Assembly: GCF_037975245.1 (NCBI RefSeq)
Contig: NC_092569.1
Location: 11,530,001 to 11,592,000 of the forward strand
Source of the DNA: Apostichopus japonicus
Lineage: Eukaryota; Echinodermata; Holothuroidea; Aspidochirotida; Stichopodidae
Length of the DNA stretch: 62,000 nucleotides
Direction: 5' to 3'
Under the pieces are notes generated by a model that saw nothing but the letters and a program-made list of their open reading frames with translations, searched no databases and was not told the DNA's origin. Made by a program: the position numbers and the translations under genes. This document shows positions 12,808 through 21,605 of this stretch, piece by piece (the stretch's first letter is position 1; each line of letters starts with the position of its first letter).

Positions 12808-13045
12808 CTGTATTCCCACTGAGACTGCCCAGTTGATTCATTTTGTAGCAGTTGCTTTCAGATTCTATTCGAAACTGGATATTTAGCATATTCAGCCGAT
12901 CTATTAGAAGTAGTGATGTCAAAGCGAAGCTTGTAGTTTCTCTGGTTCGTCAAGTAATGAAGCTTTTCAATTCCTAACCATAAGTTCTTGCTGTCACCAA
13001 ACACTTCTTTGTACGCAGTCCAGTTTTGATTAAAACTAATAGAGT
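12808..13045 (-). pseudogene. Middle FReD exon of copy A (3' part), split by the LTR element
   Basis: Encodes the fibrinogen segment beginning SISFNQNWTAYKEVFGDS and continuing NLWLGIEKLHYLTNQRNYK. It matches the intact exon 55398-55662. A 2-base deletion after AAATATCCAG shifts the frame so that the peptide ends soon after YPVSNRI. The splice donor is mutated from CAG|GT to CAG|AT at the 12808 boundary. The rest of the exon lies 6.46 kb away at 19508-19529 because the LTR element landed inside it. Confidence 0.85.
13042..13045. repeat. Target-site duplication, left (GAGT)
   Basis: GAGT precedes the 5' LTR and is repeated directly after the 3' LTR at 19504-19507. Removing the element and one GAGT restores an exon continuous with the homologous intact exon in copy B. 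Confidence 0.8.
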
Positions 13046-13701
13046 TGTAACGTGAATGGCCTTTATACTCATCCGTATTAAACTGCACTTAGCTACACAG
13101 CCACCCATGTCATGAATATTCATAATCTATTAGGATGTAATTTTTGGGGGTTAAATGTTAATTGCTGTGTTTTATAGACTAATTAAGAGAGTTATGGATT
13201 TAGTAAACCAACATTATCATTAAGTTAAATGTCTACGACATGTCTGCACATGTTTGGGGGCATAATGTTATTGTTGTTAATTAAATAGTTAAAGGGATTG
13301 TACTTCTCATGTTGTACTGTTATATTGCGTGGTATATGGACCAGAGTGAGACGGTCAAATAAACGCCTTCAAAATTGTTCTTTTCTGAAGAACTGGCACT
13401 CACACACTCTGACGATGATCACACAGTCACAGTCCCGATGCAAGGGGACTGGGGCTGAGAGCGGATCAGTCGTTTGGTAGTTTGGTTTTCGTGCCCAGGT
13501 TCTTTCCTGGGTGACTTTTTCTTAAAAAGTACACACTCTAAAGTCTTGTGCGCAGAGTCATTTTTGTTGTGTGTTTGTAACCTGGCCTGGTCTCTAGTTG
13601 CTCCCTGCGGTGGTTAACTGATACGCAGGCTAGTAACGATTTCTCCAAACAGATCTTCTGGTAGTACTCTTGGCCATGCTGAGGACCCTCGGAACGCAAC
13701 A
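13046..13701 (+). repeat. 5' LTR (656 bp)
   Basis: Begins TGTAACGTGAATGGCC and ends GGAACGCAACA. A possible poly(A) signal AATAAA lies at 13358-13363 and AT-rich TATATTGCG/GGTATATGG words lie just upstream of it. It is 128 bp longer than the 3' LTR: a 129-bp extra segment (13411-13539) plus a 1-base indel. Confidence 0.9.
13411..13539 (+). repeat. 129-bp segment unique to 5' LTR, flanked by 9-bp direct repeats
   Basis: The 3' LTR has a single ACACACTCT where the 5' LTR has two copies (13402-13410 and 13531-13539) bracketing this segment. A relative of most of the segment (from CGATGCAAGGGGACTGG to TTTCTTAAAAA) occurs inverted at 37656-37752 without LTR sequence around it. It contains CCCAGGTTCTTTCCTGGG, like a tRNA T-arm stem-loop, followed by TTTTT, so a small Pol III-derived retroposon with target duplication is one reading. 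Deletion from the 3' LTR by slippage between the 9-bp repeats is the other. Confidence 0.6.
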
Positions 13702-13703
13702 AC

Positions 13704-13720
13704 TGGTGGCAACGGTGGGA
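13704..13720 (+). promoter_or_regulatory. Putative tRNA primer-binding site
   Basis: TGGTGGCAACGGTGGGA starts two bases after the 5' LTR and opens with the TGG expected opposite a tRNA CCA end. I cannot name the tRNA from sequence alone. Confidence 0.6.
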
Positions 13721-13802
13721 TTTTGAAATCCTGGAGAAGAATACTAAACCACACCAGGATCTGAAGAACAGAAAAGACTGGCTCTCCGACAGAAAAAACT
13801 TG

Positions 13803-13980
13803 CTCACCATCGACGGGACTCTGATGTTTTCTCACAGAAAAGACTCTGGTTCTCACAGAAAAGGTTGGCTCACCATCGAGGGACTCTGATGTTTTCTCAC
13901 AGAAAAGACTCTGGTTCTCACAGAAAAGGTTGGCTCACCATCGAGGGACTCTGATGTTTTCTCACAGAAAAGACTGGCTC
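13803..13980 (+). repeat. 65-bp tandem repeat in the retrotransposon leader
   Basis: GATGTTTTCTCACAGAAAAG recurs at about 13823, 13888 and 13953, giving a 65-bp period over 2.7 units. Within each unit, CTCACAGAAAAG is itself repeated. It lies between the primer-binding site and gag, where packaging signals often sit; that role is inference. Confidence 0.8.
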
Positions 13981-14208
13981 TACAACAAGGAACTTTGCTA
14001 AATTTTTACGGAAAGAGTTTGATTTTCCCTTGCTGAGGAACATAGTGCAGAGAACAAGTGGAACTTTCTGACTGATCTACAATGCAGTCTGGCAATATCA
14101 GAGCTTGAACCACTGATAGAGAGGAATTCTGATATCTGAAGGAAAAACAATTTCGGACTTGTCAAATTATTCCCGAAATAATCAAGAAATACTCTGCATA
14201 CACCAACT

Positions 14209-15318
14209 ATGTCAGAGGCACGTTCAAGTGAACATTGGCTACTAATGGACGAATGTACGTCACCTGTGAGCTCACAGCCATCAAGGAATCCATTTCAGAA
14301 GGAAGAAAGACACCAGACCAATCCTTTCCTAAGTACAGACTTCGCCCAAAGGGATCAGAACCAGTCCTTATACTACACTCCATACCAAAGAGAAAGTCAT
14401 GGATATATGCCCAGAACCAACAATCAGTTCAGGTACCCCCAATCATCCGGAGCACGTGTAACAGCTAACACTCCGACATATGATGGATCAACCCCATGGA
14501 AAGATTTTCTCGTTCAATTCGAGATAGTCTCAGAACTCCATGGCTGGAGCCCGCTTTCGATGGCATTAAACCTGGCAGCAAATCTCAGAGGGCCAGCTCA
14601 AGCACTATTGGCAGATCTCCCTGAAGAGTACAGGAGAAATTACCAGGCCCTGACAGTAGCATTAAAGCAGAGGTTCGCTCCAGAAAATCAATGCGAATTG
14701 CACAAAGCCCTACTCCGGAACAGAAGCCGTAAAATGACAGAGAGTCTACCAGAATTGGCACAAGATCTGCGTAGACAAGTAGTTAAGGCCTATCCTGATG
14801 CTCCCAGCTCCATGCATGATGCATTGGCAAAAGATTATTTTGTTGACTGCTTGCAAGACCCAGATACCAGATGGCGGGTTTACCAATCTAGACCTGCGAC
14901 TCTACAGGAAGCTGTCACTATTGCAGTTGAAATGGAGGCTTTCACCATTGCAGAGCAGAAGAAAGGTGCTGCAAGAAAGCTTGTTCGAACCGTGGCTTCC
15001 GGCGAAACTGTGACTTCCGGTGAATTTGTTCAGACAAAAACCAGAGAGCAGACTCAGCAGACTCAAAGTGAGATGACAAGCGCCCTCATCGAAGCTATTA
15101 AGAGCGGCTTTAACGAACTTAAAGGCGAGCTCAAGAATAATAACAGGGGCCAGAGATATACAGGAAGTAACAGACAAAGTGGAGTGGAGTTCAGAGGACG
15201 ATGTTTTAAATGCAACAAGCAAGGTCATAGGGCTAGAGATTGTCCTGAAGATGCCATGCAAACATCACCACAGGAAAACTCCAACCTGTCGAGTTTAGGG
15301 GTCGAAGGTCGGCAGTAG
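14209..15318 (+). CDS. gag: Retrotransposon Gag
   Basis: A 369-residue frame. The middle part (about 85-240) has the helical capsid-like pattern of Ty3/Gypsy Gag, with WKDFLVQFEIVSELHGW and LPELAQDLRRQV. A CCHC zinc knuckle, CFKCNKQGHRARDC, lies near residues 333-346 and would bind element RNA in the particle. It stops at TAG (15316-15318). The pol frame is open from 15249, so the two overlap by about 70 bases in a -1 relationship, consistent with programmed -1 frameshifting; no canonical heptamer was seen, the nearest candidate being around GGAAAACTCC at 15273. The first ATG is followed by a reasonably conserved length, so I accept it. Confidence 0.9.
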   Translation: MSEARSSEHWLLMDECTSPVSSQPSRNPFQKEERHQTNPFLSTDFAQRDQNQSLYYTPYQRESHGYMPRTNNQFRYPQSSGARVTANTPTYDGSTPWKDFLVQFEIVSELHGWSPLSMALNLAANLRGPAQALLADLPEEYRRNYQALTVALKQRFAPENQCELHKALLRNRSRKMTESLPELAQDLRRQVVKAYPDAPSSMHDALAKDYFVDCLQDPDTRWRVYQSRPATLQEAVTIAVEMEAFTIAEQKKGAARKLVRTVASGETVTSGEFVQTKTREQTQQTQSEMTSALIEAIKSGFNELKGELKNNNRGQRYTGSNRQSGVEFRGRCFKCNKQGHRARDCPEDAMQTSPQENSNLSSLGVEGRQ

Positions 15319-18300
15319 GGGACAACAGACCCTCCGTGAAGTCAGCGAAAAGGGGAAGGAGTAGCCGAGATGTTACAGTTGAAGGGCAATTGGAGAACGT
15401 CAAATTGTCATTTGTCGTAGACACCGGGGCAGATGTCACCATCGTAAGGCCAGATGTCTACAATGCCATTTCTGAAGAGTTAAAACCGAAGTTGCAGAAA
15501 TCTTCAGTGCAAGTGGGAATGGCAAATGGACAGCCCTTAGGCTACGACGGCTTCGCAACTTTCTCGCTGATTATTAAAGAAAAGTTGGTCCAGTACGAAG
15601 TATGGGTAGCGGACATCGAGACTGAAGGAATCCTGGGAATTGATTTCTTGCGGGACTACAACTGTCAGATTGAGGCTGGTAGCGGAAAGGTGACAATAGG
15701 AGAGCAAACCTCCGGGAATGTGGAACAAGTTGAAGTGTCTTGCTGCCGCATTAGGATTGCCGAGAATGTCATGATTCCTCCTGGCTGTGAAGCAGTTGTA
15801 CCGGGATCCCTGGAAAAGAAATCCAATGGAATTGCCGTTGTAGAGATGCTGCCGAGGTTTCTTGAGAAACATGGAATGATGGTAGCTCGAGCAGTGGTTG
15901 ATACCTCGATGTCAGTTATCCCAGTAAGAGTGCTGAACCTGACGGACCAACACAAGACGATCTATGAGGGTACAAATGTTGCCACCTGTGAACCTGCCAT
16001 GGAGATCTCCTGCCGAATGATCAACACTAGCCCTACTGAAGAGAAATGTTCCCAAGAGTCAACGGAAGTCCCACGTGAGATTCATGCCGACTTGAAGGAC
16101 CTTCTAGATAGGAGCACCAATTTGCTTGAACCACGGCAGAGAGATCAAGTTATGAACTTACTATATGCCTATAGAGACACTTTTGCCACTACTTCAATAG
16201 ATATCGGAAAGACGAATCTGGTGAAACATAAAATCAACACCGGGACAGAACGACCAATAAGACAAACTGCTAGAAGGTTACCAACTCATCGCCGAGACAA
16301 AGAACAGGCAGAGGTACAGCGCATGTTAGAGGGAGGCATTATTCAGCCTTCATCCAGTCCCTGGTCCTCACCAATAGTCTTAGTAACAAAGAAAGATGGC
16401 AGTACTCGATTCTGCGTGGACTACCGACGTCTCAACGATATCACCATCAAAGATTCATACCCCCTTCCACGGATTGATGACAGTCTGGACGCACTATCCG
16501 GGGCTAAATGGTTTTCGACCTTGGATATGAAGAGCGGGTACTGGCAAGTAGAGATGGACCCTGCTGACAAGAGCAAGACTGCATTCATTACAACCAGTGG
16601 TCTTTACGAATTCAACGTGCTACCCTTTGGTCTCTGCAATGCTCCGGCGACATTCGAACGTTTAATGGAGAGAGTGTTGAAGGGACTTCACTGGCAGACT
16701 TGTCTTCTGTACTTAGACGATATGATTGTCTTTAGTAAGACTTTTGATGAAGAGCTAGTTCGTCTAACACAGGTGTTCAACCGCATCAAAGAAGCTGGAC
16801 TAAAGTTAAACCCCCAGAAATGCTGTCTGTTCCAGCAAGAAGTATCATACCTGGGACACTTGGTGTCTTGTGAGGGCGTTTCCACCGATCCAGTTAAAGT
16901 CAAAGCAGTGAAAGATTGGCCAACACCGATGACAGTAACTCAACTGAGAAGTTTCTTGGGTCTCTGCACTTACTACAGGAAGTTCGTAAAGGGATTTGCC
17001 GACATAGCAAAACCTCTCCACAAACTCACCGAAAAAGAGACAAAATGTGCATGGTCAGAGGAATGTGAAGGAGCTTTCCAGAAATTGAAGACTGCCCTGA
17101 TCACAGCACCAATACTGGCCTACCCAACAGATGATGGAACCTACATAATCGACACCGATGCAAGTAACTTTGGACTTGGATGTGTACTGTCACAATGTCA
17201 GGAAGACCAAGAACGAGTCACGGCATACTTTAGCCGAACATTGTCTAAACCTGAAAGACGTTACTGCACCACAAGGAAGGAGCTACTGGCTATTGTGGCA
17301 TCTGTGAAACACTTTCACCATTATTTGTACGGTCGACGTTTTACCATCAGAACAGATCATGGTGCCTTACGCTGGTTGACATCATTTAAGTGGACCGAAG
17401 GTCAGGTCGCCCGCTGGCTGGAGGTACTCAACACTTATGGCTACGAAATCCAACATCGAGCAGGAAGACTTCACGGCAATGCAGATGCCCTCTCCCGAAG
17501 GCCGTGCAGTGACTGTAACCATTGCGACAAGCTGGAGGAAAAACTTACAACAACCAATAACACCGATGGAGCAAGTTGTAGTTTGATAAAAGTTCGTGCC
17601 ATTGGACAAACCGATTCCACCAGTAAGGAATCTAATGTTACGAAACCACCAGAAGGAACCAGTAAACAAGATTTGCTAAAATCGGATGGTAGCACAGAAG
17701 AGAAGGAACAGCATTGGTTTGGTTGCCTTACACATGATGAAATCAGATCCCAACAGAAAGAAGATAAAGATCTGGGCATTGTGCTAGGCTGGAAAGAAAA
17801 TGGGAATGACAGACCCCATTGGGAACAGGTAGCTGGAAACAATAATGCTGTTAGAAATTACTGGAACCAATGGCAACAACTTGAAGTGAAGAATGGTATA
17901 CTCTACCGAAAGTTCGAATCTCTAACTGGTGAAAAGTTTACGTATCAGCTGATAGTACCGGAAGTTATGAGAGAGGATATACTGAGACTGTCTCACGACC
18001 ACAAAGTAGCAGGTCATTTTAAAACCAAGAAGACCATCGACCGAGTCCGGAACAACTACTACTGGAGTGGCTATCGTAACGATATTGATAAATGGTGTAA
18101 GAAGTGCGACCTCTGCAGCGCCCGGAAAGGCCCCAACAGGAAGAATAAGGCTGGTATGCAGAACTACAAGTCAGGAGAACCGATGCAGAGAATAGCCATC
18201 GATATCATTGGTCCCCTGCCTAAGACAGACCGTGGGAACCAATACATCCTGGTTATTGGTGACTACTTCTCCAAGTGGAAGGAAGCTTTTGCAATACCTA

Positions 18301-18641
18301 ACCAAGAGGCCGCAACTGTAGCAAACACCCTTCTGGAAGAATTCATCTGTCGTTATGGCATCCCGTCCGAGATACACACTGATCAAGGTCGACAATTTGA
18401 GGCTAAATTATTTCAAGAGCTGTGCCGACTTCTGGAGATTAACAAAACAAGAACAACTCCATACTACCCACAATCAGACGGCATGATTGAAAGATTCAAC
18501 AGGACCTTAGAAGCCATGCTGGCATTAGTTGTCGCACCAGACCAACGAGATTGGGACTGCTGTTTTCTAAATGTATTTTCTTTGTTTATGTCGATGAGGG
18601 TGTTAAACGTGCACAGGAGCATGGACGTTATCTGCATCTGA
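15249..18641 (+). CDS. pol: Retrotransposon Pol: PR-RT-RNaseH-IN, integrase C-terminus lost
   Basis: Open from 15249 with no ATG at its head, so probably made as a Gag-Pol fusion. Aspartic protease: DTGADVTIV near the start. Reverse transcriptase: FCVDYRRLND, LPFGLCNAPATFERLM and the catalytic YLDDMIVFS. RNase H: DASNFGLGCVLSQ, and the RTDHGALRWL motif. Integrase: HHCC zinc finger (H-DHKVAGH ... CKKCDLC), then D in IAIDIIGPL, D in HTDQGRQF and E in MIERFNRTLE with exactly 35 residues between the last two. After DQRDWDCC the frame runs into unrelated residues and stops at 18641; the integrase C-terminal domain is absent, so a 3' deletion has probably inactivated it. No other stops or frameshifts seen. 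Confidence 0.93.
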   Translation, partial: RCHANITTGKLQPVEFRGRRSAVGDNRPSVKSAKRGRSSRDVTVEGQLENVKLSFVVDTGADVTIVRPDVYNAISEELKPKLQKSSVQVGMANGQPLGYDGFATFSLIIKEKLVQYEVWVADIETEGILGIDFLRDYNCQIEAGSGKVTIGEQTSGNVEQVEVSCCRIRIAENVMIPPGCEAVVPGSLEKKSNGIAVVEMLPRFLEKHGMMVARAVVDTSMSVIPVRVLNLTDQHKTIYEGTNVATCEPAMEISCRMINTSPTEEKCSQESTEVPREIHADLKDLLDRSTNLLEPRQRDQVMNLLYAYRDTFATTSIDIGKTNLVKHKINTGTERPIRQTARRLPTHRRDKEQAEVQRMLEGGIIQPSSSPWSSPIVLVTKKDGSTRFCVDYRRLNDITIKDSYPLPRIDDSLDALSGAKWFSTLDMKSGYWQVEMDPADKSKTAFITTSGLYEFNVLPFGLCNAPATFERLMERVLKGLHWQTCLLYLDDMIVFSKTFDEELVRLTQVFNRIKEAGLKLNPQKCCLFQQEVSYLGHLVSCEGVSTDPVKVKAVKDWPTPMTVTQLRSFLGLCTYYRKFVKGFADIAKPLHKLTEKETKCAWSEECEGAFQKLKTALITAPILAYPTDDGTYIIDTDASNFGLGCVLSQCQEDQERVTAYFSRTLSKPERRYCTTRKELLAIVASVKHFHHYLYGRRFTIRTDHGALRWLTSFKWTEGQVARWLEVLNTYGYEIQHRAGRLHGNADALSRRPCSDCNHCDKLEEKLTTTNNTDGASCSLIKVRAIGQTDSTSKESNVTKPPEGTSKQDLLKSDGSTEEKEQHWFGCLTHDEIRSQQKEDKDLGIVLGWKENGNDRPHWEQVAGNNNAVRNYWNQWQQLEVKNGILYRKFESLTGEKFTYQLIVPEVMREDILRLSHDHKVAGHFKTKKTIDRVRNNYYWSGYRNDIDKWCKKCDLCSARKGPNRKNKAGMQNYKSGEPMQRIAIDIIGPLPKTDRGNQYILVIGDYFSKWKEAFAIPNQEAATVANTLLEEFICRYGIPSEIHTDQGRQFEAKLFQELCRLLEINKTRTTPYYPQSDGMIERFNRTLEAMLALVVAPDQRDWDCCFLNVFSLFMSMRVLNVHRSMDVICI

Positions 18642-18958
18642 ACCTTATATTAATCTAACCGTTAATTCTTATATTCGATAGTGCGATGTTTGTTGTTGTT
18701 CATGTCACATGTTTTGGATCGGTGACGTAGTGAATTGTATTGCTTTGTTTATGTACTTTATCTAAACACTGCCTATTGTTTTGTACTCTTACGTTAAGGG
18801 GTCATCACATTGTATATATACCATATATAAGCTTTTCCACTTTTCGAACTTTACATTTCATGCCTTTCTGTATTTTTCTTATCGAAGACCTTTTTTTTAT
18901 GCTATGTGTTAAGCTAAGTTTGTTACGACTCGAATACCTTAGAACTCGGGTCGAGTTC
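18642..18958 (+). other. Retrotransposon 3' non-coding remnant
   Basis: AT-rich sequence between the truncated pol and the polypurine tract. I see no integrase C-terminal or env remnant in any frame. Confidence 0.6.
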
Positions 18959-18975
18959 TAGAAAGTGGGGGGCAG
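18959..18975 (+). promoter_or_regulatory. Polypurine tract
   Basis: AGAAAGTGGGGGGCAG abuts the 3' LTR and would prime plus-strand DNA synthesis. Confidence 0.85.
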
Positions 18976-19503
18976 TGTAACGTGAATGGCCTTTATACTC
19001 ATCCGTAGTAAACTGCACTTAGCTACATAGCCACCCATGTCATGAATATTCATAATCTATTAGGATGTAATTTTTGGGGGTTAAATGTTAATTGCTGTGT
19101 TTTATAGATTAATTAAGAGAGTTATAGATTTAGTAAACCAACATTATCATTAAGTTAAATGTCTACGACATGTCTGCACATGTTTGGGGGCATAATGTTA
19201 TTGTTGTTAATTAAATAGTTAAAGGGATTGTACTTCTCATGTTGTACTGTTATATTGCGTGGTATATGGACCAGAGTGAGACGGTCAAATAAACGCCTTC
19301 AAAATTGTTCTTTTCTGAAGAACTGGCACTCACACACTCTAAAGTCTTGTGCTCAGAGTCATTTTTGTTGTGTGTTTGTAACCTGGCCTGGTCTCTAGTT
19401 GCTGCCCTGCGGTGGTTAACTGATACGCAGGCTAGCAACGATTTCTCCAAACAGATCTTCTGGAAGTATTCTTGGCCATGCTGAGGACCCTCGGAACGCA
19501 ACA
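18976..19503 (+). repeat. 3' LTR (528 bp)
   Basis: Begins TGTAACGTGAATGGCC and ends CGGAACGCAACA, as in the 5' LTR; AATAAA at 19288-19293. Lacks the 129-bp segment, and carries one ACACACTCT at the corresponding place. Confidence 0.92.
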
Positions 19504-19529
19504 GAGTTATCGGTACGACATTGAAACAC
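19504..19529 (-). pseudogene. Middle FReD exon of copy A (5' part) with right TSD
   Basis: Bases 19504-19507 are the duplicated GAGT. Bases 19508-19529 complete the interrupted exon; on the minus strand it starts after TTTTCAG with GTGTTTCAATGTCGTACC, like GTGTTTCAACGTCGTACC in the intact gene. The joined exon would be 260 bases versus 265 in the intact copy, the difference being the 2-base and 3-base deletions further on. Confidence 0.85.
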
Positions 19530-19814
19530 CTGAAAAGATAGGGGATACAAAATAATGAAAGAAAGATAAATATGGGAGTATAGTTGAAACATGCTAACAG
19601 ACGTGGAGATAAGAGCAGTTTAGCATTGAAATATCATGATTTTTCGTTGTTGATATTTTTATGTAGCAACGTCCGTCTTCGGAATGCGGTATGCTAAGTG
19701 CGACGTCAAAGAAAGGGTGTAATTTAAATCAAAGTGCACATTAAGCATAATTAAAGTGATTTCTTCTATTATCACATGATATCAGTACTGCGTGTGTTAT
19801 GCTACGGGACATAA
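19530..19814. other. Copy A intron with deletion of two exons
   Basis: At about 19602 CTAACAGAC joins directly to GTGGAGATAAGAGCAG. In copy B the same two words lie about 950 bp apart (55733 and 56682), with the EGF/FReD-N exon and the TIL exon between them. Copy A has therefore lost both exons. Confidence 0.8.
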
Positions 19815-19868
19815 GTAGAATCGTGCCTGTTGGTTCAGTAGTGACTGCAGTAGTTGGTTCCTTTGATT
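19815..19868 (-). pseudogene. Linker mini-exon remnant of copy A
   Basis: Matches the 54-bp exon 56943-56996 along its whole length (Thr-rich linker, TTEP segment). The donor CTAG|GTAAGT of the intact gene reads CTAC|TTATGT here, so it could not be spliced normally. Confidence 0.75.
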
Positions 19869-21533
19869 CTTGCATTGTCTTAACTATAGTAAACAGTATA
19901 GAAAGGATGTTTATGGACAATTTTGCATAATTTTAAATGCTGTAAAGTGCTTTAAATTAAAGGGAAATAGAATTGTGTTGAATTAAGCCCTCTTTCTGTT
20001 TATTTTGCACTACAGTTTGAACTATAGACATACATATCTTGTTACAACACAATTAAATTAACAACTTAATTGTTAACGTTTACCCCTCTAACCAGATAAT
20101 AATATGTCCGTGTATCATAATTTACAAATCGAGTGGTCTTCGTCATGATGTTACCTTAACAGACCACACTGTAGATAAGCGGATGTTTAAAAAGGCTGTC
20201 CTTATAGAAATAATGTTGCTAATAATGCGAAAATTGTAACCAATAACAAATTAAACAACATAGACGAGACGAAACGAAACGTCAAAACATAAATTTAGTC
20301 ATTGGTATCAGTTCTCGTACTGGAAACCCGAGTCAATATATGTTTCTTTACATGTTACAATATGAGGAAATCGTCTCGGAATGATGGCCAGTTTTGTGGA
20401 ATAACTTGAGATAACTAATCCATTTGTCAGTTTTGTGACGTTGTTTTCCTGGTAAAAATATCTAGAACTACACTACAGCTCTGACAAGAACTATAACGTA
20501 ATCAGTCAGTCAATTACAAATAATGTGCTGTGTAACGACTGCGCAAATTAAACCAAGATATGGGTATGGCGTTAGGGAATATTTGAAGTCTTAACAAAAA
20601 TTGAAAAAAAAGCAAACGGTTGTTTTTTCAACGACATTTGATGATATTATATTTGGATGACTGGTGTATACATTCTCCCGTACATTGAGACACCCCCATT
20701 TGATTGCTAACAGCAGATGAATCGATTCGTTGGATAGTCTGCCTAACTTATTACGCGATAACAGTTAGCCTAACCTGACTTAGCATTGAGTCTGCACTAA
20801 AGTTTCGGATCAGTCTACGATTAAAAGAGGTCAACTTTACACGTTAACAAACCCAAATATCGTACGCAAACTGCGGTATACTCTGTATTATATATCTTAT
20901 AGATCAAAGGGTGATGAAACATTCAGAACTCGGCCATTAAGTAACATAGGATTGTCATTTATCAATAGCCCTAGGAAATGTAAACACAGCATGCATCTAT
21001 ATACCACTTGGTGACTATAATATCACAACTCCAAATGGACATCCATATGTTAGTAAAAAATATAGATAGGCCCATTGATAGTTTATATTTTCCAATCAAC
21101 TAACTGTTATCTAGACCGCGATATAATGTAGGGATGGGAAATTATTTAATTATTCAAGCAGCTCAAAGCACCATAAAAGTGAATTAATCTCGAAGAATCC
21201 TTGCTCGAAATTTGCAAGATTTGGTGAAAGCTGCCTTTCTCACGCTGCTCTGATTTCACAAAGTTGACAATATAAGCCATTAGTAAAACTTCAAAACTGC
21301 TGCCATTTGTCTAAGAATGATGTGATATAGAAAAGTGGAATTCTACATAGTTAACCGAACAGAAACAAACTTAGAACAGAACAGAATGTACTCTACGTAT
21401 GCCCAAACCCATCGACCAATACAGCCTGACAACTCCACAGGAGACCTAACAAGTCTAAACACATTGTTATTTTGTTAATGATAAAATAGAAAGAAAATGG
21501 CATACATTATTCTTATTATTCTGACAAAGATAC

Positions 21534-21605
21534 TTCCGGCTTCCGTCGTATCGATGATGATAAGTGCCAGATTAAAAATAAATGAAACAAGTTATTTCTC
21601 TTCAT
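21534..21605 (-). pseudogene. Signal-peptide exon remnant of copy A
   Basis: Starts MKRNNLFHLF and matches the signal exon 59428-59497. It is 72 instead of 70 bases to the donor, a net +2 indel between the start codon and the GCACTTATC segment, so the frame exits into SSSIRRKPE instead of the conserved hydrophobic core and cleavage region. The donor is GTATCT rather than GTAAGT. Confidence 0.8.

Larger units (their letters stand above)
13046..19503 (+). mobile_element. Ty3/Gypsy LTR retrotransposon, near complete
   Basis: A 6458-bp element bounded by LTRs with TGT...ACA ends and a 4-bp GAGT duplication. Order: 5' LTR, primer-binding site, leader with 65-bp repeats, gag, pol (protease, RT, RNase H, integrase), polypurine tract, 3' LTR. 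The PR-RT-RH-IN order places it in Ty3/Gypsy. There is no env-like frame and no visible chromodomain. LTRs differ at about ten scattered positions in ~527 shared bases (about 98 percent), so insertion is much younger than the A/B duplication. The integrase C-terminus is missing, and the LTRs differ by a 129-bp segment, so this copy is probably not autonomous. Confidence 0.95.

Noticed and set aside
14902-17842. Several minus-strand frames of 70-123 codons opposite gag and pol, and plus-strand frames opposite the LINE at 26009-27526
   Set aside because: Shadows of the retroelement coding frames.
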